Source: Cacconaster sp033811195
GTDB lineage: Bacteria > Bacteroidota > Bacteroidia > Bacteroidales > UBA932
Length of the DNA: 64,000 bases
Direction: 5' to 3'
Assembly (NCBI GenBank): GCA_033811195.1
Contig: JAPXOZ010000002.1
Coordinates: 62,001-126,000, forward strand
Shown: positions 8,516-18,541 of the stretch, one piece after another
Position numbering within the stretch: position 1 is the first letter of the stretch
How the letters are laid out: each line of letters starts with the position of its first letter
Translations under genes and position numbers: made by a program
Notes under the pieces: model-generated
Database searches by the model: none
What the model saw: the letters and a program-made list of their open reading frames with translations, nothing else
What the model was told of the DNA's origin: nothing

Positions 8516-11485
8516 ATGAAAAAAATCACTTACCTTTTGATGGCAGCATCACTCCTGCTGCTTATCGCCTGTCCGGAGGAGCCGGGGAAGTTGGTTGATC
8601 CCAAGGAAACCATATTAAATGAGAAGTTGAAGAGCATCGTTTCCTCCGAAATGATGAAAACCATTAGGGGGATGGGTATGCCCGTCTATTTTGGCACAAC
8701 TCCTCCCAATATTGAGGGAACATATCTGGTTGACGACCAAACTATGAAGCAATCGAGTTTTAATGATGACGACCCTCCTGGGAAAAAATATGAGGAGGAG
8801 GTTCTGACTTTAAGCGATCAAGACAACGATAATTTCATTGTGACGTTGACGGCTGAAAATGGCATTTATACGATGCTTATCAGTGGGAAAGGCGATGACT
8901 TCACCCTGTACGCTTCTACAAAAGTATTATTAAATGACAACACCAGAGCAAATGCAGTTATACTCTACTCCGGTACTTTCAAAAAGGGAGAACTATATAA
9001 TCTGCATAAAGGCCTGTTCATCACCGACGGGTCTAACTTTGGAAAGGGGCGAATCTATTACGAGGCTGATGGCGTGGCAAAAAAAATTGCCGGAGAAGAG
9101 AGCGTTCTTTCAGGCACTATTGGTAAAAGCGGGGGTAATCTCCAGGCCAATACCATCGATATTTCAATACCCGTGGGCAGTTTCTCCGCTGACACCAAGA
9201 TGGAACTGAAAAAGCACATCGCAGGGAATGTTTTTGGCAATAGCCGAGCATCCGATTATCACACGATAGCCGGACTGCCTGCAGATTTTACCAAACCTAT
9301 CACCATAACCGTGACACCTGCTGAAGATGCCGGAGCAAATCTTCTCATGGCAATGGGCGAAGAGTCATTCGTGCCATCGTTAAATAAAATGAAGTTAAAT
9401 TATTCGTTTGTGGAATCTACCCTGAAAGATGGAAAATATGTGTTCGAACTTCAACCCCCAAAACCCGATAACGATGCAAAAGGCAAGAAAATGGACCTTA
9501 CTTTCGGATTGGTAAAGGATTATGTGCATACTGGTGTCAGCACAAAAGCCCCCAATGCCGGAAAGAGATTCAATATCCATTATAATAAATTTCACGTACA
9601 CGATTATGAAGCTGAACAACTTGAGGCATACTTAGATGCCGCTTATGATGAATTGGTCAAAATGGGGTTCTCCTTTTCCAAACGTACTAAGTGGCCGGTA
9701 GAGGTTAATTTTAATAACAGCCAAAGTGACGAAGTTGGCCTAATGGGTGAATTTTGCTCCTCGAAGTTTGGGAACAACTATGGCACCTTGTCATTTTACT
9801 TGGGGAATATGCCGAATGAGGATCTGCTGAAATCCACGGCGGGTCATGAGCTGTTCCATTTGGTTAAGGCCCTATACGACCCGCGCTGGGCTTACACAAA
9901 AGCTGTTTGGGCCAGTGACTTCTACTGGTTCGATGAGGCGACATCCACCTGGTTTGAAGAAGTTATGGCGGGAAAAGGGTATTCGTCGGCCACGCGCAAG
10001 GAAAATGAATTATTTCCGCTCATTGGAATATATAGGGGACCGCAAGTCGATGCGCAGCACTACGGCTATGGTATGGCGGCGTTTGTAAAGTATATTATCA
10101 ATCAAACCGATAAGACGATTCTGTCAAAGATCTACCAAAAAATATATGAGGAAGCCGGTGACGCAGTAAAAATAATAAACGGGTTGACACCGAATAGTAT
10201 TTCGGAAATGTACCCCAATTTCCTGGAAGAATATCTTACCGGTAAGATTTACCCCGACTTTGAACCTCAGAAGTTGCTGAGCGGTGTCGAATATGGCGGA
10301 ATTGAAAAGTGGGCTATTCGATCGAAAGGGGACATACAGAATACTGTCGAGCACACCTACCCGGGCATATCGGCTAAAATATTTAGAGTGAGATTGTTGT
10401 ATAATGGTTTCCAAGAATACGATGAACTGAGAATCGAGACAGACAATACCTTGACTGTGCCAAAATATGTTTTCGAAGTGAGGAATGGTAAATTCAAATT
10501 TCTTTACACGGGCAGGAGCGAATTTTACGTACCCAAATTGAAACAACTGCAAAAAGAGAATGGCCAGGTAGTAGTATTGGTTGCCAATGCAGGATATGTG
10601 GATGAAAAGGTAAAAACTACATTCACAGTTATACCACAAACAAAAGGCATTGCCCTTACCACCGCTAAGTCCGTGGGAGAAAAGGTGAATATATATATAG
10701 AATCTGACAATACATCTAAAGTTTGGATAGATCTAAACAACAATGGTAAAAAAGAAAAGGGAGAAAATTGGAGAAAAGATGGCATATATACCCTTGGTGC
10801 CACAACCATCCGGATTTATGGGGATGTATCTAGCATGGACTGTTCAGATGGCAAATTTACCTCGATAGATGCGAGTGGTTCTAAAACATTGCGAATATTT
10901 TACAGCTGTTTAAATCAACTAACCTCGTTAAATTTGAGCGGATGTACCGCATTAAGGGGTTTAGTTTTCAGCATTGACAGTGCTTCCAGTACTTCCTTAA
11001 ATGTAAAAGGATGTACCTCATTAGAAAGAATTGAATGTGATAACACCCAAATCACCTCATTAGATGTGAGTGAGTGTATTGCATTGCATGAATTAAGAAT
11101 GCACAACAGCAGTAAACTCACTTCTCTAAATGTGAGAGGGTGTACGGAGATGAAAGAGCTTATATGCCGGAACGCCCAGCTTTCTTCGCTGGATGTCAGC
11201 GGGCTTACTAACTTAAGATTATTATACTGCAATGAAAATAAACTTACCAGTTTAAAATTGGATGGTACGACATTGTATGAATTGGACTGTAGAAGTAACA
11301 ACCTCTGCGAAGCAAGATCTCAAATTTTTGATAATATCACAATTCTCCATTATGATATTAGATATGAATATAAATGGAGCAATATGCAGATGAGATATAT
11401 CGTAGAAAAAGACCACGGTAAAGGATATTGGTACCCCCACGAGCCTGAAGGAGGATGTCATAGACCCACTCCTTGCAATAATTAG
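8516..11485 (+). CDS. Modular lipoprotein: shared N-module, gluzincin-like metallopeptidase domain, LRR array, C-cap
   Basis: The 989-residue protein has a signal peptide with lipobox LLLIAC and an acidic +3/+4 (CPEE), suggesting an outer-membrane, possibly surface, lipoprotein. Residues about 25-195 form a module shared with the next two proteins. The middle region carries HELFH at residues 444-448 and a downstream 'WFDEATSTWFEE' segment, together resembling a gluzincin HExxH...E zinc site. A 'VWIDLNNNGKKEKGE' linker then leads to about eight 21-residue leucine-rich repeats of the 'LTSLNVSGC' kind and a C-terminal cap ending in DHGKGYWYPHEP and GGCHRPTPCNN. It diverges from the sensor kinase gene. 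The peptidase activity is inferred from motifs; the substrate is unknown. Confidence 0.85.
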   Translation: MKKITYLLMAASLLLLIACPEEPGKLVDPKETILNEKLKSIVSSEMMKTIRGMGMPVYFGTTPPNIEGTYLVDDQTMKQSSFNDDDPPGKKYEEEVLTLSDQDNDNFIVTLTAENGIYTMLISGKGDDFTLYASTKVLLNDNTRANAVILYSGTFKKGELYNLHKGLFITDGSNFGKGRIYYEADGVAKKIAGEESVLSGTIGKSGGNLQANTIDISIPVGSFSADTKMELKKHIAGNVFGNSRASDYHTIAGLPADFTKPITITVTPAEDAGANLLMAMGEESFVPSLNKMKLNYSFVESTLKDGKYVFELQPPKPDNDAKGKKMDLTFGLVKDYVHTGVSTKAPNAGKRFNIHYNKFHVHDYEAEQLEAYLDAAYDELVKMGFSFSKRTKWPVEVNFNNSQSDEVGLMGEFCSSKFGNNYGTLSFYLGNMPNEDLLKSTAGHELFHLVKALYDPRWAYTKAVWASDFYWFDEATSTWFEEVMAGKGYSSATRKENELFPLIGIYRGPQVDAQHYGYGMAAFVKYIINQTDKTILSKIYQKIYEEAGDAVKIINGLTPNSISEMYPNFLEEYLTGKIYPDFEPQKLLSGVEYGGIEKWAIRSKGDIQNTVEHTYPGISAKIFRVRLLYNGFQEYDELRIETDNTLTVPKYVFEVRNGKFKFLYTGRSEFYVPKLKQLQKENGQVVVLVANAGYVDEKVKTTFTVIPQTKGIALTTAKSVGEKVNIYIESDNTSKVWIDLNNNGKKEKGENWRKDGIYTLGATTIRIYGDVSSMDCSDGKFTSIDASGSKTLRIFYSCLNQLTSLNLSGCTALRGLVFSIDSASSTSLNVKGCTSLERIECDNTQITSLDVSECIALHELRMHNSSKLTSLNVRGCTEMKELICRNAQLSSLDVSGLTNLRLLYCNENKLTSLKLDGTTLYELDCRSNNLCEARSQIFDNITILHYDIRYEYKWSNMQMRYIVEKDHGKGYWYPHEPEGGCHRPTPCNN

Positions 11486-11586
11486 TCGTGACTGTCAAAT
11501 CATATGGGAGGTTGCCCATCGAGTTGATTGCAGAGATTCAACCAAACCAACTTTGTTCTATTTGTTAAATATTATAAAGCCCCTAC

Positions 11587-11775
11587 TTGTTTGTCAAGTA
11601 TTTAGTAGGAGGAATCTCGACTGAAACGGTTTATTCAGATATAACGGTGAAGAGCGGTACAAAAGTAGCTGCGGTAAATAAAGTCGATACGGCGGACAAA
11701 GTTTATGCGGTGTATACCGATAATACCGGTTCGGAAATAAAAGTAAAGGAAATTACAACATCTCCAGCAGTTTAG
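11587..11775 (+). pseudogene. Short open frame, possible remnant of a coding sequence
   Basis: An open frame of about 62 codons runs through the 448-bp gap between the first two modular lipoprotein genes. The composition (KVAAVNKVDTADKVYAVY, ending ITTSPAV) looks protein-like with beta-strand alternation. However, there is no ATG start: a TAGGAGGAAT ribosome-site-like sequence at 11603-11612 is followed by no ATG. It could be a decayed gene end left by rearrangement within this paralogous cluster or a small gene with a non-standard start. No homologue was recognised. Confidence 0.25.
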
Positions 11776-11802
11776 AGAAGGAGTAAAAACACATTACACC
11801 TA

Positions 11803-11837
11803 AAATTCCCTCTCGCTGTAATGGTAAGAGGGAATTT
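11803..11837 (+). terminator. Hairpin between lipoprotein genes 1 and 2
   Basis: AAATTCCCTCT at 11803-11813 pairs perfectly with AGAGGGAATTT at 11827-11837 around a 13-base loop. The A/T ends of the stem make it terminator-like in both directions, though a strong T tract is lacking (ATAATTTATT follows). It separates the first gene from the promoter of the second. Confidence 0.6.
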
Positions 11838-11896
11838 ATAATTTATTAAATACCGAATAATTTTATTAAAAACAGTATTGGTGTGTTTTAATTAGT

Positions 11897-11904
11897 TAAC
11901 TTTG
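11897..11904 (+). promoter_or_regulatory. -7 box (TAACTTTG) of lipoprotein genes 2 and 3
   Basis: TAACTTTG lies 29 bp before the ATG at 11934, the same distance as for the first paralogue. The upstream TTAAAAACAGTATT word (from 11866) and the TTAATT context are shared with the 8445-8486 region. A single TACCGAATA word (11852-11860) is present, but the 21-bp direct repeat found upstream of gene 1 is not. Confidence 0.55.
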
Positions 11905-11933
11905 TCATTGTTAGTAAATTAGAGATATCAGCT

Positions 11934-14900
11934 ATGAAAAAATTCAGTTACCTTTTAATGGCAGCATCACTCCTGCTGCTTATCGCCTGTCCCGGAGAGG
12001 TCGTCGATCCCAAGAAGACCATTTTAGACCGGCAGTTAAAGAGCGTGCTTTCTCCTGAAATGATGAAAACCATCAAGGGGATGGGCATGCCAATTCATTA
12101 CGGCACTAACCCACCCAATATCGAAGGGACCTATCTTGCAGACGATCAAACCATGAAAAAGTCGAACTTTGAAGATGATGATCCTCCGGGGACAAAATAC
12201 AAAAACGAAATATTGACTATAAGCGAGCAAGACAATGACAACTTCACTGCCACATTGAAATTGGAAACCGATACTCGTTCAAACACTTATTCGACAGTGA
12301 TCAGCGGAAAGGGCGACAACTTTACCCTCTATGCTTCAACGAAAATCTTCTTTGATGATAATACCGGCTCGAACGCCGTGATAATCTACTCAGGTACGAT
12401 TAAAGACGGAGAGCTGCACGATCTGCACAACGGTTTATTCATTACTGACGAATCTTACTTTGGATTGGGGCAAATCTATTATGAGGCCGATGGTGTGGCG
12501 AAGAAAATTGGCGGAGGCACAAGTGAACCAATAGAAGTAACCGGTGAAACGGTTAAAGCAAATTACAAGGGAGAAGATCTGGTAATGAAATTCCCTTCAA
12601 ATCTTCAAATTTCCATAAAAGCTTCTAATAACAAAGGTGCTCCTACCGGGGAGATTAGCATTACTGAAGCCAAAGAGATGGAAATGTTCAATTTAGGAAA
12701 ACACATCATACTCGATTTCTCGAAAACAAAATCGGCCTATACCGTTGATGTGGAAGCGGTGGTGGATAAAGGACTTAATGCGGAAGAAGATATAGATTGT
12801 AGTCTTTTCACTACAGACAGACAAAGTGCTGTAGCGACAAATGGACGAATTTACAAGAAGGTTGATTTTAAATACGACAAGGAAACAGGAAAACTAACCC
12901 TATCTTTTCAAGCCAATGCGCCTTTTAGTGCCACGAAATCGGAAGGTGGCAAGTATGGCTATCTTGCCATTGCTACTACTCCGAATTATAATTTTGAGAC
13001 AGAAAGTATTTCCATGAAGGCACCCTACATTGAGCAGGTTGGCGGTACTTGTTGGGCGGCATGCGTTATGATGTTTGTGCGTTCGTATAAGAATTTGGCT
13101 CCCGATCAAGACAATAGCTTGTTCGCCTTAGTGAAAGAGATTGGACACCCTACACTTGACCAGGGATGGAATACTAATTTCATTACCTTTTGGAAACACG
13201 ATACCGGAAATATCGTTGAAGCCATAAGAAAAAAGATAGGTGGAGATATTAAAATCTCCTCTTCCTCATTCCGCAGGACGAAAAGTGCAGCAACCGAAAT
13301 GGTAAAACTCCTAAGAAAAAAACATCCGGTAATCCTTAATCACGGAACACACGTTTTGTATGTTATAGGCTATAAAAAGGGAGAAAATGCGGGGGCCACT
13401 TCATTTCTTGTTCATGACCCTCAAGGGGGAGGCGGTGATATGTACAAATGGATAGTATGGGATGCTTATATGAAGCAAGTAAATTTTAAAGAGGCGTGGG
13501 TGCGAGGCGATGCTCTTTACATTATCTATGCTGATAAGCCCATGTTGGATAAGCCCATTCTTCAAACCATATCAATACCGGCGGCAGACACCCAGAACCA
13601 AATGTGTCCCACCGGCACTGACTTGACCTTCACGATGCAAGCTTACGGAAAAGCACGTAAAGTATTCCCAAAATACGATCAAAAAAGACTTATGGGAATT
13701 GGTTGGGGAAAATTAGGGTATGATGCAGAAAATTCCAGCAACGATACCCTATATTCGCCCACAAAACTTAATGTGGAAATCAAAGTTTATAACGCCGACG
13801 ATAAACCGGCCTCCATGCGGCTTGATATGGAGGTTGCCGGCGGCAAGTATAGAGAATACTCATCTGAATTCACGTGTCCTGCTAAAAAGTTTTACAGGGT
13901 AAGGGGGAGCGATTTTAAAGAATCATCGGGAAAGCAACTTGACCTATCGTTGTCCGAATTATTCAGAGTACCCGGTGATAAAAACCTTAATTTGAATTTT
14001 ATATTAAAAAATGTTTCGTTGAAAGGAAACATTGAAGAATTTGATTATTATGGATTGGTGGTTAAAACTCAAACCGAACAATATATTACCGTTTCCACCG
14101 CCAAATCCGTGGGGAGCATCATTGATATATACGTATCTACATCCTCTCTCTCAGATACGTGGCTAGACCTAAACAATAATGGTCAAAAAGATGCAGGAGA
14201 AACCATAACTCACGACGGGCAATATACCTTGGGCTCTCAAACCTTCCGGATTTATGGTCCTGTAACTGTTTTGAATTGCGAGAACAACCAACTTACCGCT
14301 ATAGATGCAAGCACTTGCAACACATTAGTGTTTTTACAATGCCACAGTAACCAACTTACTTCGATAAATGTAAGTGGATGCAGCGGACTGATATCTTTAG
14401 TCTGTCAAAACAACCAAATTGCGTCATTAGATATAAGCGGGTGTATGGCATTGCAGAAATTCGAATGTGATAACAATCGGCTTACCGCACTAAATTTAAG
14501 CGGATATAAGGAATTGAAAGAGCTCTCCTGTAAAAATAATAGCCTGCTTACCTCGCTAAATGTAAGCGGATGCACGAAATTGACAAAGCTTTACTGTGAG
14601 AAAAGTAAACTCAAAACAATAGATGCCAGCGGTTGCAGTAATCTATCCTCTATTTATTGCGAAGACAATCAACTCACATCGCTAAATGTAAGCGGGTGTA
14701 CGACACTTAGTCATTTATCCTGCAGAAACAACCAACTTACTTCGTTGGATCTAAGCGAATGTACTGCATTGTCATCAATATCTATCCCAAACAACCAGCT
14801 CGTCGCATTAGATTTTAGCAGCTGCAAAAATTTAAAGTTTTTAACTTGCAACGACAATCAACTTACCTCGTTAAATGTAAGCGGATGCATGGCATTGAAA

Positions 14901-15233
14901 TCTATATCCTGCCAGAATAACAAGATTGTCTCATTAAATGTAAACGGATTTACATCATTGGAAACATTAAACTGCAAGAACAATCAACTAACCACGCTAA
15001 ATGTGGATGGGTGTACGGCATTGAATTTTTTAGACTGTAAAAACAATTACGTTAATGCGTTAAGACCTGAGATTTTTGATAAAATCAGGAATCTTTCGTA
15101 CGATATACGATATGAATACAGGTGGGATTATGACCAAAATAAATATGTCGTATCCAAAGATCACGGTAAAGGGTATTGGTACGCACACGAGCCGCAGGGC
15201 GGGTGTCATAAACCCAATCCTTGTAATACTTAG
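11934..15233 (+). CDS. Modular lipoprotein: shared N-module, papain-like cysteine protease domain, LRR array, C-cap
   Basis: The 1099-residue protein has the same signal peptide (LLLIAC) and N-terminal module as the first paralogue. A second beta-rich region follows, then a papain-like/C39-like domain with 'GGTCWAAC' (Cys373), 'NHGTHVLYVIGY' (His473 the likely catalytic His) and 'LVHDPQ' (Asp495), consistent with a Cys-His-Asp triad as in the AvrRpt2/C39 families. A 'WLDLNNNGQKDAGE' linker leads into 13 leucine-rich repeats of 21 residues and the C-terminal cap with DHGKGYWYAHEP and GGCHKPNPCNT. It is probably surface-exposed. It has its own promoter and is followed after 28 bp by the third paralogue. 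The protease call rests on motif order only. Confidence 0.85.
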   Translation: MKKFSYLLMAASLLLLIACPGEVVDPKKTILDRQLKSVLSPEMMKTIKGMGMPIHYGTNPPNIEGTYLADDQTMKKSNFEDDDPPGTKYKNEILTISEQDNDNFTATLKLETDTRSNTYSTVISGKGDNFTLYASTKIFFDDNTGSNAVIIYSGTIKDGELHDLHNGLFITDESYFGLGQIYYEADGVAKKIGGGTSEPIEVTGETVKANYKGEDLVMKFPSNLQISIKASNNKGAPTGEISITEAKEMEMFNLGKHIILDFSKTKSAYTVDVEAVVDKGLNAEEDIDCSLFTTDRQSAVATNGRIYKKVDFKYDKETGKLTLSFQANAPFSATKSEGGKYGYLAIATTPNYNFETESISMKAPYIEQVGGTCWAACVMMFVRSYKNLAPDQDNSLFALVKEIGHPTLDQGWNTNFITFWKHDTGNIVEAIRKKIGGDIKISSSSFRRTKSAATEMVKLLRKKHPVILNHGTHVLYVIGYKKGENAGATSFLVHDPQGGGGDMYKWIVWDAYMKQVNFKEAWVRGDALYIIYADKPMLDKPILQTISIPAADTQNQMCPTGTDLTFTMQAYGKARKVFPKYDQKRLMGIGWGKLGYDAENSSNDTLYSPTKLNVEIKVYNADDKPASMRLDMEVAGGKYREYSSEFTCPAKKFYRVRGSDFKESSGKQLDLSLSELFRVPGDKNLNLNFILKNVSLKGNIEEFDYYGLVVKTQTEQYITVSTAKSVGSIIDIYVSTSSLSDTWLDLNNNGQKDAGETITHDGQYTLGSQTFRIYGPVTVLNCENNQLTAIDASTCNTLVFLQCHSNQLTSINVSGCSGLISLVCQNNQIASLDISGCMALQKFECDNNRLTALNLSGYKELKELSCKNNSLLTSLNVSGCTKLTKLYCEKSKLKTIDASGCSNLSSIYCEDNQLTSLNVSGCTTLSHLSCRNNQLTSLDLSECTALSSISIPNNQLVALDFSSCKNLKFLTCNDNQLTSLNVSGCMALKSISCQNNKIVSLNVNGFTSLETLNCKNNQLTTLNVDGCTALNFLDCKNNYVNALRPEIFDKIRNLSYDIRYEYRWDYDQNKYVVSKDHGKGYWYAHEPQGGCHKPNPCNT

Positions 15234-15261
15234 ACATAGAACAATAAAGTAATAATCAACT

Positions 15262-18200
15262 ATGAAAAAATTCAGTTACTTTTTGATGGCAGCATCACTC
15301 CTGTTGCTTATTGCCTGTCCCGGAGAGGTCGTCGATCCCAAGAAGGCCATTTTAGACCGGCAGTTAAAGAGTGTGCTTTCTCCCGAAATGATGAAAGCCA
15401 TCAAGGAGATGGGCATGCCAATTTATTACGGTACCAACCCACCCAATATCGAGGGAACATATCTGGCAGATGACCAGACGTTGAAAATATCGAACATTGG
15501 GAACGATACCCCTCCCGGAACGAAATTCAATGATGAGGTGTTGACAATAAGTGATCAAGACAATGACAACTTCACCGCAACATTGAAATTGGAAACCGAG
15601 AGTTATTCAAACACCTACTCGATGGTGATTAGCGGCAAGGATGATAAGTTTACCTTGTATGCTTCGACGAAGATCTATTTTGACGACAACACCAGTATAA
15701 ATGGAGTTGTGCTCTATTCCGGCAGGATCAAAGAGGGAGAAATTTACGATCTGCACAACGGCATGTTCATTACCGACGAGGAGTACTTTGGAATGGGGGA
15801 AATCTATTATGAGGCCGATGGCGTGGCGGAGAGGATCGGTGGAAATACAAGCGGCGAACCAATTGTAGTGACAGGAGAAACAGCAACTGGAACCTACAAG
15901 GGGAAGGATCTGGTAATGAAATTTCCTTCAAATCTTCAAATTTCCATTAAAGCTTCTAAGAACAAAGGTGCTCCTAACGGGGAGATTAGCATTACCGAAG
16001 CCAAAGAGATGGAAATGTTCAATTTGGGAAAACATATCATACTCGATTTCTCCAAAACGAAATCTGCTTACACCATTGATGTGGAAACGGTGGTAGATAA
16101 AGGACTTAATGCGGAAGAAGATATAGATTGTAGTCTTTTCACGACAGACAGGCAAAGTGCTGTAGCGACAAATGGACGAATATACAAGAAGGTTGATTTT
16201 AAATACGACAAAGAAACGGGGAAACTGACCCTATCTTTTCAAGCCAATGCGCCCTTTGGCTCTACGAAAGCAGAAGGTGGCAGGTACAGTCATCTCGCTG
16301 TTACTATTACCCCCGGTTATAATTTTGAGACAGAAAGTATTACCATGAAGGCACCCTACATTGAGCAGGTTAGTGAAACCTGTTGGGCAGCCTGTGCCAT
16401 GATGTTCATACGCTCGTACAGGGATTTGGATCCCAAACAAGACAATAGCTTGTTCAGATTTGTGAAAGAGATTGGACACACTACGCTCGACCAAGGATGG
16501 AATACCAATTTCATTACCTTTTGGAGTGACGATACGGGAAGTATTACCGACGCCATAGAAGAAAGAATTGATGGTAACATTAAAATCTCCTCTTCGTCGT
16601 TCCGCAGAACAAAAAGTGCTGCAATCGAAATGGTAAAACTTCTCAAGAAAAGGCATCCGGTGATCCTTAACCACGGAACACATGTGTTGTACGTTATAGG
16701 ATATAAAAAAGGAGCAAACGCGGGCGCCACCTCATTTCTTGTCCACGATCCGCAAGGAGTAAGCGGTGATATGTACAAATGGATAGTATGGGATGAGTAC
16801 TTGAAGAAGGTGAAATTTAATGAGGCTTGGTTTCAGGGTGATGCCATTTATATTATTTATGCAGATAAACCTATGCTAGATAATCCCGTGCTGCAAACTA
16901 TAGCGATACCGGCGGCAGATACCAAGGATCAAATGTGTCCTACGGGTGCTGACTTGACCTTCACGATGCAGGCTTACGGAAAATCACGCAAGGTATTCCC
17001 GAAATACGATCCCAAAGAATCCACCGGAATAGGCTGGGGAAAAATTGGATATGATGAAAACAATGTCGGTAACGACACTATTTACTCTCCCACGCAGTTA
17101 AAGGTGGCAATGAGAGTTTATAACGCAGATGATAAACCGGTATCGATGCTTCTTGATATGGACCTTGGCGGAGGTGCGTTTAAACACTATGTTGCAGAAT
17201 TTACTCCTCCTGCCAACAGTTTTTATACGGTAAAGGGTGATGATTTTAAAGATGTGTCGCGCAAGCAGTTTGACCCTACGTTGTCCGATTTTTTCAAAGC
17301 CCCGGGTAATAAAGAACTTCGTATGGAATTTGCACTTAAAAATGTTTGGGGGGATGGAAGTATTGAAGAGTTTGATTATTATGGATTAGTGGTCAAATCG
17401 GATAACTATATTTCCCTTACCACATCCAAGGCTGTGGGGGCAACCATAGAGTTGCAAATAATGTATAATGTTCTCTCCTCCGGTGTGTGGATAGATTTAA
17501 ATAACAACGGTAAAAAAGAGGCGGGAGAAGAAGTAAAAGATTATAGTAGCAAAAAGACTTATACATTGGGTGCGCAAACCATCCGGATTTACGGTCCTGT
17601 AACTCATTTAACTTGTGAGAATAACCAACTCACCGCTATAAATTTAGGCGGCAGCACAACCTTAAAAGGAATAAATTGCACTAAGAACCAACTCACAGTG
17701 TTAGACGCAAGCGGATGCAAGAGTCTAGAGATAATATCTTGTTTCGATAGCCAACTTGCTTCGATAAATGTAAGCGGCTGTACTGCTTTGCATACGTTAG
17801 CCTGCAACGACAATCGACTTACCTCGTTGAATGTAAGCGGCTGTACGGCATTACAAACTATTTATTGCTATAACAATCAACTAACTGAACTAGATGTGAA
17901 CGGATGTGCGGCATTGAAGAGCGTTCTGTGCTACAACAATAAGCTCACCTCTTTAAAGATGAAGGGGTTCAAGGCGTTGGAAGATTTATGGTGCTACGAC
18001 AACCAGCTCACCTCGTTAGATGTAAGCGAATGTACTGCATTGGAAAGTTTGTCGTGCTATAATAACAAGCTTACCTCGTTGGATTTGAGTGGATATAAAA
18101 CATTAGAATCCTTGATGTGCAACGAAAACCAGCTCACTTCGTTGAATGTAACCGGATGTACGGCGTTACGAACTTTAAATTGCTATAGCAACAAGCTTAC

Positions 18201-18441
18201 CTCTTTGGATGTAAGCAGTTGTACGGCATTGACAAGCTTATACTGTAGAAAAAACAACATCTGTTCTGTCAGACCTGCTGTTTTTGATAGAATTTACGAT
18301 CTTTCATATGATATTCGATACGAATACAGGTGGGATTCCGGCCTTAAAAAATATGTCGTATCTAAAGACCATGGCAAAGGGTATTGGTACTCCCACGAGC
18401 CGGGAGGCGGGTGTCATCAACCTTACCCTTGCAATAATTAG
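15262..18441 (+). CDS. Modular lipoprotein: second papain-like cysteine protease paralogue with LRR array
   Basis: The 1059-residue protein is closely similar to its upstream neighbour over the signal peptide, N-module and protease domain. The presumed catalytic Cys is at residue 374 (SETCWAAC), with NHGTHVLYVIGY and LVHDPQG following. The LRR array has about 11 units of 21 residues against 13 in the neighbour. The repeats show Tyr-rich variation (LxCYNN) at the position after the conserved cysteine. The C-cap ends GGCHQPYPCNN. It lacks its own promoter (28-bp spacing), so it is in an operon with gene 2. It was most likely produced by recent duplication, since the DNA is near-identical over long stretches of the N-terminal half. 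Confidence 0.85.
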   Translation: MKKFSYFLMAASLLLLIACPGEVVDPKKAILDRQLKSVLSPEMMKAIKEMGMPIYYGTNPPNIEGTYLADDQTLKISNIGNDTPPGTKFNDEVLTISDQDNDNFTATLKLETESYSNTYSMVISGKDDKFTLYASTKIYFDDNTSINGVVLYSGRIKEGEIYDLHNGMFITDEEYFGMGEIYYEADGVAERIGGNTSGEPIVVTGETATGTYKGKDLVMKFPSNLQISIKASKNKGAPNGEISITEAKEMEMFNLGKHIILDFSKTKSAYTIDVETVVDKGLNAEEDIDCSLFTTDRQSAVATNGRIYKKVDFKYDKETGKLTLSFQANAPFGSTKAEGGRYSHLAVTITPGYNFETESITMKAPYIEQVSETCWAACAMMFIRSYRDLDPKQDNSLFRFVKEIGHTTLDQGWNTNFITFWSDDTGSITDAIEERIDGNIKISSSSFRRTKSAAIEMVKLLKKRHPVILNHGTHVLYVIGYKKGANAGATSFLVHDPQGVSGDMYKWIVWDEYLKKVKFNEAWFQGDAIYIIYADKPMLDNPVLQTIAIPAADTKDQMCPTGADLTFTMQAYGKSRKVFPKYDPKESTGIGWGKIGYDENNVGNDTIYSPTQLKVAMRVYNADDKPVSMLLDMDLGGGAFKHYVAEFTPPANSFYTVKGDDFKDVSRKQFDPTLSDFFKAPGNKELRMEFALKNVWGDGSIEEFDYYGLVVKSDNYISLTTSKAVGATIELQIMYNVLSSGVWIDLNNNGKKEAGEEVKDYSSKKTYTLGAQTIRIYGPVTHLTCENNQLTAINLGGSTTLKGINCTKNQLTVLDASGCKSLEIISCFDSQLASINVSGCTALHTLACNDNRLTSLNVSGCTALQTIYCYNNQLTELDVNGCAALKSVLCYNNKLTSLKMKGFKALEDLWCYDNQLTSLDVSECTALESLSCYNNKLTSLDLSGYKTLESLMCNENQLTSLNVTGCTALRTLNCYSNKLTSLDVSSCTALTSLYCRKNNICSVRPAVFDRIYDLSYDIRYEYRWDSGLKKYVVSKDHGKGYWYSHEPGGGCHQPYPCNN

Positions 18442-18541
18442 CAGGATCATATTTGTAAAATAATTGTTGAAGATAAGGCTAAATTGTGTAAATTGCAGCT
18501 TATGGAATTTCCAAAAATGAAACAACACTAAAAGAGATATT

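Noticed and set aside
8287..8529. Minus-strand frame encoding a repeated GMTFVTTGMIYV peptide
   Set aside because: It overlaps the promoter region and the 21-bp repeats, which themselves create the repeated peptide; no ribosome site.
14272..18300. CRISPR-like regular repeats
   Set aside because: The 63-bp periodicity is the coding signature of 21-residue LRR units in frame, with variable residues in fixed positions.
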